55,775 bases of DNA from JAWPMV01 sp038527215. GTDB lineage: Bacteria > Bacteroidota > Bacteroidia > J057. The stretch lies in contig JBCBGC010000042.1 in assembly GCA_038527215.1 (NCBI GenBank), positions 1-55,775 on the forward strand, given 5' to 3'. The number at the start of each line of letters is the position of its first letter. The stretch's first letter is position 1. The position numbers and the translations under genes were made by a program. This document shows, piece after piece, positions 26,375-34,823 of this stretch. The notes under the pieces are model-generated. The model was not told the DNA's origin. It did no database searches and saw nothing but the letters and a program-made list of their open reading frames with translations.

Positions 26375-27496
26375 TCAGGAAGATTTACTTTCCGATAGAG
26401 AAAGACTGAGACGAATTTGCTCACAGACATATTGAATCATTTCCTCGGTCATTTCCGGATAAAGCGGAAGGGACAAGGATTGATCACTAATTTTTTGGGC
26501 AACAGGAAAAGGCTGAGTTGGCAAATGCTGGTAAGGCGGCATCGCAGGCAAAGGGGTGGGATAATGCACCGAATGGGCAATGTTCCGACTGCTGAGATGA
26601 GCCTGCATGTCTCCCCGTTGCGAGCTATGGAGGGCATACACATGAAATACATGCTTGATCCCTTGACCCACGCTTGGCAGGTCAACGGGTAAGCCTGCCA
26701 ACTGCTCGCTATAGCGCTGGGCCCAGTGGATGCGCTGCTCGGTCCACCGGGGAAGATGTTTGAGTTTTACGGACAAAATGGCCGCTTGCAGCCCATCCAT
26801 GCGACTGTTCCTTCCTTCCCGCACATGATGGTGCTTTTTCCCGGGCTGACCATGATTGGCGATTGAGCGAGCCATGATGGCCAACTCTTCCGAAGCAGTA
26901 CTCATGGCTCCGGCATCTCCATAGGCGCCTAAATTTTTTCCAGGATAAAAACTCCAACTAGCCGCATCTCCCCAACTTCCCACCAATTTCCCATCAATGG
27001 ATGCACCATGTGCTTGGGCACAATCTTCCAGCACTTTCAGGTCATGGCGGCGGGCAATCTCCATGATGCGCGGCATATCCGCAGGATGCCCATACAGATG
27101 GACCGGAATGATCACCCGGGTCTTTTCCGTAATGGCGGCCTCTAGTAAATCCGGATTCAGGGTATAGGTCTGAGGATCTACATCCACAAATACCGGCGTG
27201 GCTCCTACCGAACTTACCGCTTCGGAGGTAGAAATCCAGGTCATGGCCGGGACGATCACTTCATCCCCCTGACTAACCCCCATGGCTTGCAACAAGATTT
27301 CCAGCGAATCGGTTCCATTGGCACAGGCAATCACGTGGGAGGTTCCTAAATAGGCCGCAAAATCCGCCTCAAACTGGCGGGCATATTTGCCGCTGATAAA
27401 GGCAGTTTCAGCAATGACTTCGGCGATCGCTTCGTCAATCTCAGATTTGATCGACTGATACTGAGCAGTGAGGTCAACAAATGGAATTTTATTCAT
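26375..27496 (-). CDS. DegT/DnrJ/EryC1/StrS sugar aminotransferase
   Basis: 373 residues, PLP-dependent aminotransferase acting on nucleotide keto-sugars. It opens with IPFVDLTAQYQSIKSEID; the cofactor region is DEVIVPAMTWISTSEAV, the PLP-contacting Asp is in LEDCAQAHGA, and the Schiff-base Lys187 lies in SFYPGKNLGAYGDAGA. The sequence is closest in style to the WbpE/QdtB branch. It sits 8 bases after the Gfo/Idh dehydrogenase gene, a pairing known from the WbpB/WbpE pathway that installs a 3-amino group on UDP-GlcNAcA. It probably makes an amino sugar for the glycan; the exact sugar is not determined. Confidence 0.92.
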   Translation of the reverse strand: MNKIPFVDLTAQYQSIKSEIDEAIAEVIAETAFISGKYARQFEADFAAYLGTSHVIACANGTDSLEILLQAMGVSQGDEVIVPAMTWISTSEAVSSVGATPVFVDVDPQTYTLNPDLLEAAITEKTRVIIPVHLYGHPADMPRIMEIARRHDLKVLEDCAQAHGASIDGKLVGSWGDAASWSFYPGKNLGAYGDAGAMSTASEELAIMARSIANHGQPGKKHHHVREGRNSRMDGLQAAILSVKLKHLPRWTEQRIHWAQRYSEQLAGLPVDLPSVGQGIKHVFHVYALHSSQRGDMQAHLSSRNIAHSVHYPTPLPAMPPYQHLPTQPFPVAQKISDQSLSLPLYPEMTEEMIQYVCEQIRLSLSLSESKSS

Positions 27497-27504
27497 AAAC
27501 CGGC

Positions 27505-28524
27505 CTATCTTAACTTTTGGTATATTTTTTCAATCGCATCAATGGATTTCATGCCTTCCGCCCCATCCACGGTTACAGCTTTTTCCCGACGTAGCCGGGC
27601 GATAAGGCTTTTGATGACTTTGTCATGGTTAGAACTGGTGCCTTGGTATTTTCCGTAGGCATTGGGTTTGTCGGAATACTCGATGCCCTCTTGTAAAGGA
27701 AAGCCTTCTACATCCCAGTATTCAATCAAGTTGAGGTATTTCCCCCCGATCTTGATGGTCCCTTTTTCCCCTATGATGGTAATGCTGCCTTCGTAGTTTT
27801 TATTATACACGCATGTCGTCCAGTTCAAGGAACCCATGGTACCGTTTTCGAACTCCAACACCACGCTGCCGAGGTCTTCGGTTTCAATCTTGTGATTGCG
27901 GGTGCCCATGACGCCGTTTACCGTGGTAACCGCACCGAACCACCACACCAGCAGGTCGATAAAATGGCTGGCCTGGGTAAATAAGGCGCCGCCTTCCTGC
28001 TCAATGCTGCCGCGCCAGGGGGAATCGTCATAGTATCCCTGATAGCGGTTCCAGAGGATGTCGCACTTCACTAAAAAGACCTTGCCTAAGCGTCCCTGAC
28101 TGAGGGCTTCCTGCGCCAGACGGACCGGGACATTGTGGCGGTTTTGCTTGACTACCCACAGTTTCTTGCCGGCCTTTTCAGCTGCCGCAATCATGCGGCT
28201 ACAATCCTGGGTATCCAGGGCCATCGGCTTCTCCACCAGGGTGTGAAAGCCGTGCTCTACGGCTTGAATGGCCATGTCCGCGTGCAGGGCGTGAGGCGTA
28301 GCAATCGAAATGATATCTGCTTCCACTGCCTTGAGCATCCCCAGATAATCCGTAAAATATGGGATGCCATCGTATAGTTCCGAAAGGGCTTGCGCCCGCG
28401 CTTCATCCTGGTCGCAGATGGCTACCAGCTCGGCATCTGCTTCTGCATCCAGGACCGCTACATGGCGCTTGCCTATGCTACCACAGCCAACCAACGCAAA
28501 TTTATATCGAGTGTTTTGTTTCAT
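27505..28524 (-). CDS. Gfo/Idh/MocA-family sugar dehydrogenase
   Basis: 339 residues. Rossmann motif ALVGCGSIGKRH at residues 10-21, catalytic-site Lys99 in VEKPMA, and the second-domain segment EGGALFTQASHFIDLLVWWFG with the active-site His. These enzymes oxidise a hydroxyl of a sugar or nucleotide sugar with NAD(P). Next to the DegT aminotransferase it likely supplies the 3-keto intermediate (WbpB/WlbA-like role), which is inference from context. One base separates it from the upstream GT-B-like gene. Confidence 0.9.
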   Translation of the reverse strand: MKQNTRYKFALVGCGSIGKRHVAVLDAEADAELVAICDQDEARAQALSELYDGIPYFTDYLGMLKAVEADIISIATPHALHADMAIQAVEHGFHTLVEKPMALDTQDCSRMIAAAEKAGKKLWVVKQNRHNVPVRLAQEALSQGRLGKVFLVKCDILWNRYQGYYDDSPWRGSIEQEGGALFTQASHFIDLLVWWFGAVTTVNGVMGTRNHKIETEDLGSVVLEFENGTMGSLNWTTCVYNKNYEGSITIIGEKGTIKIGGKYLNLIEYWDVEGFPLQEGIEYSDKPNAYGKYQGTSSNHDKVIKSLIARLRREKAVTVDGAEGMKSIDAIEKIYQKLR

Positions 28525-28525
28525 T

Positions 28526-29971
28526 TCAGGATGATTGAATAAGGGGGGCTTCTACCTGGGATGGATCAGGCGTTTGGCCAGAAGCCGTCCAGCGAGCCAA
28601 CTGTTTCATCATCAAAACTACAGATTTTCCTACGCTATCATTCAGCAATTTCTCAAGGATTCTTTTCCTTCCTGCCTGCTCCAGATCAGGGTCTTGTAGA
28701 TAGGCATGGACCGCTGCGGTGAACGCTTCTGGGGTGAATACGATGCGATTGCCCTTACAGGCGGCCATTGGACGATAATGGGTTCTTTCTATGATCCTCA
28801 ACAAAGAGTGATGATAGGGCAGGTTTTCAGGTCCATCGTACCCAATGGTTACACTGGGAATATCAAAAATGGCCCCGTCTATGGTGGTGGTTGAAGGATA
28901 GTTGATGATTACGTCACTGGCCTTTACCACTTGCACCAAATGGTTAATGTCTTTTTGTAAATATTCCAGATCAGGCTCTCCCAATAAATCCGGGGGAGCA
29001 TCCAGGATAAAATCTGCGTCGAGAGCTAGCAGATTTTCTTTCTGTCCTCGATTACGGGGACCTGGCTGAATTCGGATAATTAGGCTGACCGTCTGGTCCC
29101 AGCCTTCCGCCTTGAGCATGGCTAATAAATCTTTGACATTTTCCAGGTAGTGAGGACTGATATCCGGATAATTCAGGAAAAAGGTGATGACCTTTTTATT
29201 CCGCGTTTCTGCCTCGTAGATAAAAGGAAAGGACGAAGTTTCTGTTTTTAGACGGGCATGATAATCAAAGACCAGCCCCCCGACCACGCCGATATCAGAT
29301 TTTTGCACCCCCGGATACCAGGTTAATAATTCCGTTTCCATGATTTCATTCCACACCAGATACTTCTTGGCGGGGAACATGATGGCTCCTTTGGCACTGA
29401 GGTTGTCCCAACTTCTTAGCAGGCCAATGCTTTCCAGCCCCATATGTTGGGCTACGGCTTGAGGGGCTTGCTGATTGGGTTGGAAGATATCATGGAACAT
29501 GACGTACTGCGCCCCTATTTTTTGGTAAAAAGCGGTCAGGTCCTGGCGATTCAAACTCGCTTTATAGGCCCAGCCCAGGAGGTTTCGCGGGCCGGAAAAA
29601 CGGAATAGGATGCGCCACAAAAAATCTTTCCTTTTATAGGATTTCGCTGATAGGTCTTTTTCCTGCTGCTCGTTAATGAGGAGGGTATGGATCTGGTACT
29701 TTCTGGCCATTTTTCGGGTAGCCACCCATTTCCAAAGCGAAAAAATATATTTCTGGTAGCGACTCAGAAAAGCGGTGCCCTCCGGAGCTGGCACCTGATG
29801 GAGCGGAAGGCCAGCCTCTTTTGCCCAATCCTGCATATGGGCATTGCCAGCATGAGGACTTGCGATGACCAGCTCATATTGTTCCTGTAAGGCGTCGATC
29901 AGGCCTGTAAACAAGCTATCCCGCCAGGAAACATAGGTGGAGAAAATATAGAGGAGCTTTGGTTTTTGCAT
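28526..29971 (-). CDS. GT-B / CDP-glycerol glycerophosphotransferase-like protein
   Basis: 481 residues, no membrane helix. I do not recognise an exact family. The C-terminal half has the pattern of CDP-glycerol glycerophosphotransferase-like and related surface-carbohydrate enzymes: SLIIRIQPGPRN, a segment VVKASDVIINYPSTTTIDGAIFDIPSVTIG (positions about 355-385), then LPYHHSLLRI. The STTTIDGAIFD region corresponds to the donor-binding Ser/Thr-Glu/Asp loop of these GT-B enzymes. It follows neuA by 29 bases, so it is a candidate for the transferase that uses the CMP-activated nonulosonic acid made by NeuA. Confidence 0.7.
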   Translation of the reverse strand: MQKPKLLYIFSTYVSWRDSLFTGLIDALQEQYELVIASPHAGNAHMQDWAKEAGLPLHQVPAPEGTAFLSRYQKYIFSLWKWVATRKMARKYQIHTLLINEQQEKDLSAKSYKRKDFLWRILFRFSGPRNLLGWAYKASLNRQDLTAFYQKIGAQYVMFHDIFQPNQQAPQAVAQHMGLESIGLLRSWDNLSAKGAIMFPAKKYLVWNEIMETELLTWYPGVQKSDIGVVGGLVFDYHARLKTETSSFPFIYEAETRNKKVITFFLNYPDISPHYLENVKDLLAMLKAEGWDQTVSLIIRIQPGPRNRGQKENLLALDADFILDAPPDLLGEPDLEYLQKDINHLVQVVKASDVIINYPSTTTIDGAIFDIPSVTIGYDGPENLPYHHSLLRIIERTHYRPMAACKGNRIVFTPEAFTAAVHAYLQDPDLEQAGRKRILEKLLNDSVGKSVVLMMKQLARWTASGQTPDPSQVEAPLIQSS

Positions 29972-30000
29972 GCAACTATAGCTCGATTAAGTGGGCAAAT

Positions 30001-30714
30001 TTAATATTTTGTCGTGCCTTCCAGTAGCATTTTTTCTGCGAAGGCCCATTGATCTTCGGTGTCAATACTCAGGGATTCTGCTTCCGAAATGGGCATGGGG
30101 ATACAGCTCTGGCCATAGATATTGCCGTAGGTTCTGATCACCGCCGGGCGGGTCAGATAAACCGTTCCTTCCCTGCGATAGGCAGGGGGCACATCCTGTC
30201 TCCGCTTGATCTTTCTTCCTTCTTCCAGGAAATAGTCCAGGTATCCTTCTTCGGTTATTTTCATGACAAAATGCGGACACAGTTCCAGGGGTACCGGGAC
30301 CACGGTGCAGACCGAATCATGATCTCCCAGCAGTTCTACCGCTCGTTGGAGGTGGACCGGCTTGCGGAAAGGCGAGGTTGGTTGCAGCAGCAACAAGGCA
30401 TCAGGCTCATAGCCTTCTTCCTCCTTTAGGCGATCGAGGGCTTCGGTCAGCACATCGATCATGGGACTTTGATCCCTGGCGTGGGTTTTCGACCGCAAAA
30501 AAGGAACCTCCAGCCCGATGTCGCGTCCGTGCTGAGCGATTTCTTCATCCTCCGTGGACAAAATGATGCGATGCAAAACGCCGCTGTTCTGAGCCACGCT
30601 AAAGGTTCTTTGCACCAGCGACTGCCCGGCCAGAGGACGGATGTTCTTTCGGGGAACCCCTTTGGAGCCTCCGCGAGCGGGAATCAGTCCGAGAATATTG
30701 AGTGAAGCGGCCAT
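30001..30714 (-). CDS. neuA: CMP-nonulosonic acid (acylneuraminate) cytidylyltransferase
   Basis: 237 residues, the size of single-domain NeuA/LegF/PseF enzymes. The CTP-binding signature LIPARGGSKGVPRKNI is at the N-terminus, LLLQPTSPFRKP in the middle and the metal-binding SIDTEDQWAFAE at the end. It couples CTP to a nonulosonic acid (Neu5Ac, legionaminic or pseudaminic type) in the cytoplasm. With NeuB and NeuC in the same series it completes the minimal pathway from UDP-sugar to CMP-nonulosonate. No further Leg/Pse-specific dehydratase is seen in the window. Confidence 0.92.
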   Translation of the reverse strand: MAASLNILGLIPARGGSKGVPRKNIRPLAGQSLVQRTFSVAQNSGVLHRIILSTEDEEIAQHGRDIGLEVPFLRSKTHARDQSPMIDVLTEALDRLKEEEGYEPDALLLLQPTSPFRKPVHLQRAVELLGDHDSVCTVVPVPLELCPHFVMKITEEGYLDYFLEEGRKIKRRQDVPPAYRREGTVYLTRPAVIRTYGNIYGQSCIPMPISEAESLSIDTEDQWAFAEKMLLEGTTKY

Positions 30715-30759
30715 ATTTTTTTATCAATAAAGGGAGCGTGAAGCCATGTCAAGGCTCCT

Positions 30760-31710
30760 TTAGCCTACAAAGCTACGCTGCCGTACCTGTCCGTATTTAA
30801 ATTGGTTACAATCATAGCGAGGCAGGGCCTGGGGCCGGTTAAGCAGATCCCCTGACTCGATGTCCCGTTGCTCTACGTTGAAAGAAAAAAGGCAGCCCTT
30901 TTCTGCCAGGATGGCTTCGGTTTGATCCGTGAACGAATGGAACCCGCCATAAGGATAACAGAAAGTCAGCGGTTCCAGCGGCCCGGCCGTTTGTTCCAGA
31001 AAAGCAAAGGAGTCATGAATTTGGGCGCTTTGCTCGGCTGGATTCAGCCGGGACATCACCGGATGATTGACGGTATGGCTGCCGATCACCATGCCTGCAT
31101 CCTGCATTTCTTTTATTTCAGCGGGCTTGAGATAGAAATCTTCAAATAGCTCCTGGTAATTTGGGACAAATTCCTCGATCAGCTCGTCGATGATTTGTTC
31201 CCGATGGGTATAGGATAAAAAGTAATTGAGGAATCGCTTGACGCCCAGGGTATAGTTGTCATTGTCCTGGGTCCGATAGGTGAACTGCTTAAATTCCGCC
31301 AGCTTAGCCTGGTCGATCATGTCTTCCCGGAGGCTGGTTTGTAATTGCTCATAAACGGCCTTGGGATCAGACTTGCCCAGGATCAGATGGATGCGGTGAA
31401 CGTCGATCATTTTGCCCTCTGAATAAGGCTGGGTAGGCACATAAAAAATGCCCCATAAGCCTCTTTTTTGTAAAGCAGGTAAGGCATATCGATAGTGGCA
31501 TTTTAGGCCATCGTCAAAGGTGAGTACCACCCCCTTTGGCACCGACCCTTCCTGAAATGCGGCTACGAAATCTGCTTTGGAGACAAAGCCAAATTCCGAC
31601 TCGAAATAATCGAGTTGTAGTTCAAAATCCGCGATGTCCAGATTCTTGAAATAGGGGAAATCCGGATTAAAAGGGCGGACGTAATGATACATGATCGCTT
31701 TCATACACAA
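30760..31710 (-). CDS. polysaccharide deacetylase (NodB homology domain)
   Basis: 316 residues, no signal peptide, so probably cytoplasmic. NodB motif 1 is LTFDDG (Asp66-Asp67) and motif 2 is SHTVNH, giving the Asp-His-His metal site; motif 3-like FCYPYGG follows. Such enzymes remove N- or O-acetyl groups from sugars. In this locus it lies directly downstream of a formyltransferase and upstream of neuA, which suggests deacetylation of an amino sugar before re-acylation (inference). An alternative start is the Met at residue 3. A poor hairpin lies between it and neuA. Confidence 0.88.
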   Translation of the reverse strand: MCMKAIMYHYVRPFNPDFPYFKNLDIADFELQLDYFESEFGFVSKADFVAAFQEGSVPKGVVLTFDDGLKCHYRYALPALQKRGLWGIFYVPTQPYSEGKMIDVHRIHLILGKSDPKAVYEQLQTSLREDMIDQAKLAEFKQFTYRTQDNDNYTLGVKRFLNYFLSYTHREQIIDELIEEFVPNYQELFEDFYLKPAEIKEMQDAGMVIGSHTVNHPVMSRLNPAEQSAQIHDSFAFLEQTAGPLEPLTFCYPYGGFHSFTDQTEAILAEKGCLFSFNVEQRDIESGDLLNRPQALPRYDCNQFKYGQVRQRSFVG

Positions 31711-31716
31711 TCGGGA

Positions 31717-32553
31717 TTAAGCCATCGCAGGATTAGACAAAATGGGAAAGGCGCGATCCGTTTTTTCTTTGTTCTTCAAATAGGCATCCACAATGCCCTG
31801 CTCGAAATTCTGATAACATTGATCAACCGCTGCTTCATTGAAATCCTTTTTGCGGTAGTATTTTGCCTCTTCCTCATCGAAACTAATGGGAGAAAGAGGG
31901 CTCAGCTGGTCAAATTGCCGGATCAGGGTAGCGCAGGTTTGAGTAGAGTGCAAAATGAGTCGATTACCGATTTGGTGGAGGGTATCTCCGGGATACATGG
32001 CCGCCCGGATTTGGTGGATGATTTCTCCCGTATCCACGCCCGCGTCTATATACATAAAGGTGGTGCCTACGAATTGTAATTCGTTTTCTACAAAAGGCCA
32101 GAAATTGGTGCCAGAACCACGATAGTAGGGCGATAAGCCCAGGTGGATATTGATAAATCGACCAGCAAATTTTTCCAGCAGACTGGAGCGAATAATGGAG
32201 CATCCGTAGGAAATAATCAGATCGGGATCCAAGGCAGTGATGTCTTCCACATGCGCTGGTAGGTTGATATCGCCCTTGGTGATAAAAACCGGATTTGACT
32301 GATCTTTTATTTCCTGACAGAATACCTCGAAAAAATCCTTTTCTGTCTGAGCCCGCATGCTGAGGTGCTTGGACCTTCCCTCATTTTCTCCGGCTGCTTT
32401 TTTGACTCTTTCCACAATGTTCCCCTTTTGAGATTCACAGTATGTCCGCGCCACCTCAATGCCTTCCTGATTTCCCAGGTAGGTTCTGAAGAAGGTGTGC
32501 CGTAATTCACTGCCGGTTAAGAGGACCACCTTTTTATGGGAATGTGATGTCAT
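31717..32553 (-). CDS. formyltransferase-family protein, probable sugar N-formyltransferase
   Basis: 278 residues with the formyl_transf_N fold. The catalytic Asn-His-Asp triad is present as Asn135 and His137 (FINIHLGLSP) and Asp174 (DAGVDTGEI), with YYRGSGTNFWPF between them. These enzymes use N10-formyltetrahydrofolate; members in glycan loci formylate amino sugars, as in N-formyl-Qui4N or Rha4N pathways. It lacks the C-terminal tRNA-binding domain of methionyl-tRNA formyltransferase, so a sugar substrate is favoured. Adjacent to a deacetylase (6 bases) and NeuC (60 bases). Confidence 0.86.
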   Translation of the reverse strand: MTSHSHKKVVLLTGSELRHTFFRTYLGNQEGIEVARTYCESQKGNIVERVKKAAGENEGRSKHLSMRAQTEKDFFEVFCQEIKDQSNPVFITKGDINLPAHVEDITALDPDLIISYGCSIIRSSLLEKFAGRFINIHLGLSPYYRGSGTNFWPFVENELQFVGTTFMYIDAGVDTGEIIHQIRAAMYPGDTLHQIGNRLILHSTQTCATLIRQFDQLSPLSPISFDEEEAKYYRKKDFNEAAVDQCYQNFEQGIVDAYLKNKEKTDRAFPILSNPAMA

Positions 32554-32613
32554 GCAGAATATGCTTTTTGAGATTGGGTAATTCGGAGAAAAGGGCGGAC
32601 AAAAAATGCGGAC

Positions 32614-33771
32614 TTAATAGGTGATTTTCTTCATGATCTCGAACTGGAAAGTGGAAAGCACCGCTGCGATTTGGGTGCCTGCATCTCCCGTGCCGTAAAT
32701 CGGGTCAGAGCTAATATGTTCGTTGGCAATCTGAGCTTGAATCGCCTGTTTGATCTGGTCTTGATTATAAGGTACATCTACTACATTGTTGCCTCTTTTT
32801 CGCCCGTTTTGACGGCTGCCAATATTCACTACTGGCACGCCTAGGTAGGCGCATTCACGGATGCCCACGCTGGAATTCCCAATCAGGCATTGGCTGTTGT
32901 ACAGCAGCCTGAGGAAATCTCGCGGTTCCATGTTTTTGAAAAAATGGACGTGGTCGATCTCGTTATTTTCTCTGAAAGACCGAATGCCATTGGAGGTCCC
33001 ATCAGACCCAGCGTCAATATTGGGCCAAAATAAGAGGGTTGGTAGGCCTAAATCCCTGACAGCCAGCAGGGTTTCGGTGATTTGCTTGCGCGATTCATGG
33101 TATTCTGTGGTAACCGGATGTTGCATCACCACGATGTATCCTTGAGAGATATCTACCTTTTCGCCCACCCCGCCGTATTTTTCAAAGGGATCAAAATCAA
33201 GGCCCGGAGAGGGCAAGATTTCTTTGGCCAAATCAATGGAAGGACAACCCGTGACAAATACTTTTTTCTCTTCTTCCCCCATGCGGATCACCCGCTCTGC
33301 GGCATCCTGAGAGGCTACCAGATGCAGGTCTGACAGCTTGGTGATGGCATGGCGGACTTTCTCATCTATATTGCCCGTAACTTCTCCTCCCTGAATATGA
33401 ACCAAAGGAATGTTCATATAGGAAGCGGCAATGGCCGTGGCCATGGTTTCAAAGCGGTCTGCCACGGTTACAATCGCGTCTGGAGCCAGTCGCTCGAAGA
33501 CGGAAGAAAGTTCCAGGATTCCCAAGCCGGTGGTTTTGGCCATGGCGGTAAGGTTCTCTCCCTCGAGCACGTTGAACACCTTGGCTACGATATCAAATCC
33601 ATCCGCCTCTATGTATCGGACGGCAGTACCATATCTGGCCAGTAGGGCAGAAGCGGCCACTACCAGCTGAAGCTCCAAATCTGGATGGTCCTTCACCGCC
33701 TGGATGGCTGTTTTGATCCGGCTGTAACTGGGCCGGGCGGTAACCACGATGCAGATTTTTCTTTTTGTCAT
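32614..33771 (-). CDS. neuC: UDP-GlcNAc 2-epimerase, hydrolysing (NeuC/LegG type)
   Basis: 385 residues, GT-B-like epimerase fold. Signatures: RKICIVVTARPSYSRIK at the start, DAIVTVADRFETMATAIAA, HIQGGEVTGNIDEKVRHA, MQHPVTTEYHES and the C-terminal GNSSVGIRECAYLGVPVVNIG-type loop with its catalytic Glu. It converts UDP-GlcNAc (or a 2,4-diacetamido derivative) into the free 2-epimer and UDP, the first step of sialic or legionaminic acid synthesis. It follows neuB by 38 bases, as in standard neu operons. Confidence 0.93.
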   Translation of the reverse strand: MTKRKICIVVTARPSYSRIKTAIQAVKDHPDLELQLVVAASALLARYGTAVRYIEADGFDIVAKVFNVLEGENLTAMAKTTGLGILELSSVFERLAPDAIVTVADRFETMATAIAASYMNIPLVHIQGGEVTGNIDEKVRHAITKLSDLHLVASQDAAERVIRMGEEEKKVFVTGCPSIDLAKEILPSPGLDFDPFEKYGGVGEKVDISQGYIVVMQHPVTTEYHESRKQITETLLAVRDLGLPTLLFWPNIDAGSDGTSNGIRSFRENNEIDHVHFFKNMEPRDFLRLLYNSQCLIGNSSVGIRECAYLGVPVVNIGSRQNGRKRGNNVVDVPYNQDQIKQAIQAQIANEHISSDPIYGTGDAGTQIAAVLSTFQFEIMKKITY

Positions 33772-33809
33772 GGGCTCTGTTTCTCTGTTTGTAGGTTTGA
33801 GGGATGAGG

Positions 33810-34820
33810 CTAGGCTAAATCTTCCTCCGTCAGAAATTGGAATTTTTTCAAAGGACGCTGGGTTTTTCGACCGACTACCTGTTCAAATTCGGTGGTAGAA
33901 ATGCCCTGGCCAGCCGGTTTTTTGCTTTCCAGATCCTCCCGGGTCAGCATATGCCCTTCAGGTAGGTCTTGCCGCACGGCCAGGGATTTGCCGAACATGG
34001 CCTTTAGGGACTGAAATTTTTGATTGTCTCCTTTATCAATAGGGTGATTCAAACTTTGGTCAATGAACCTCACCCCGCGAACGAGTTCGGTGATTTGGTC
34101 AAAGGTCAGGGAGGCCTTGGCATCCGGTCCAAACATCTCTTTATGGAATACCGCGTGAAATTCAAGCAGACTGGCGCCCAGACTGACCGCCGCCAGAGGT
34201 GCGAAGATTTCTCCGGAATGATCAGAAAGGCCTACCGGGATCTGATACCGCTCCAGCATTTCCGGGATCACATTTAAGCCGACCTCCTGCGCTTGAGTAG
34301 GGTAGGCCGTGGTACATTGAAAAATGCTCAAGGGATTACCAAAGGTCTTGAGAAAGGCAATGGTCTCATCCAATTCCGCATAGGAACTCATGCCAGAGGA
34401 CAAAAGAATCGGCTTGCCGGTCCGCGCAATTTTTTCCAACATGAGGAAATTGCTTACTTCCCCAGAGGCAATTTTGAAGCGTTTCATGCCGATTCTGTCC
34501 AGCATTTCTACAGCCTCAATGGAAAAAGGAGAGCTCATGAATTCCAGCCCCACTTCTTCACAATGGTCTTTGATGCCTACCCATTGTTCCTCCGTGAAAC
34601 CCATGCGGTCCCAGTAGTCATATCTCGTATCATCTTCGTAGGAAAATTTGACCCGAAAAGGTTCGTGAATGCTGCTCTCAGCTTCTGCAATGTGCGTTTG
34701 AAACTTAATGGCATCCGCGCCAGTTCTAGCCACGGCATCAATATAGGAGTGGAGGATGCCTAAGCTGCCATCATGGGCCTGGGCAATCTCGACGATTATT
34801 TGGGTGTTGGGTTTGGGCAT
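33810..34820 (-). CDS. neuB: N-acetylneuraminate/legionaminate synthase
   Basis: 336 residues. TIM-barrel domain with IIVEIAQAHDGSLG, ADAIKFQTH, FMSSPFSIEAVE, KIASGEVSNF, QCTTAYPT and GLSDHSGE, followed by FGPDAKASL. From about residue 275 an antifreeze-like SAF domain (LPEGHMLTREDLESKKP) completes the protein. It condenses phosphoenolpyruvate with a 2-acetamido hexose to form a nonulosonic acid. Three bases separate it from the ABC exporter stop. Which nonulosonate (Neu5Ac or Leg) is not decidable from sequence alone. Confidence 0.94.
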   Translation of the reverse strand: MPKPNTQIIVEIAQAHDGSLGILHSYIDAVARTGADAIKFQTHIAEAESSIHEPFRVKFSYEDDTRYDYWDRMGFTEEQWVGIKDHCEEVGLEFMSSPFSIEAVEMLDRIGMKRFKIASGEVSNFLMLEKIARTGKPILLSSGMSSYAELDETIAFLKTFGNPLSIFQCTTAYPTQAQEVGLNVIPEMLERYQIPVGLSDHSGEIFAPLAAVSLGASLLEFHAVFHKEMFGPDAKASLTFDQITELVRGVRFIDQSLNHPIDKGDNQKFQSLKAMFGKSLAVRQDLPEGHMLTREDLESKKPAGQGISTTEFEQVVGRKTQRPLKKFQFLTEEDLA

Positions 34821-34823
34821 AGG

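Noticed and set aside
30727..30771. Hairpin between the deacetylase and neuA genes
   Set aside because: The stem needs a bulge and the bases following it on the transcribed strand are A-rich, so it is not a convincing terminator.
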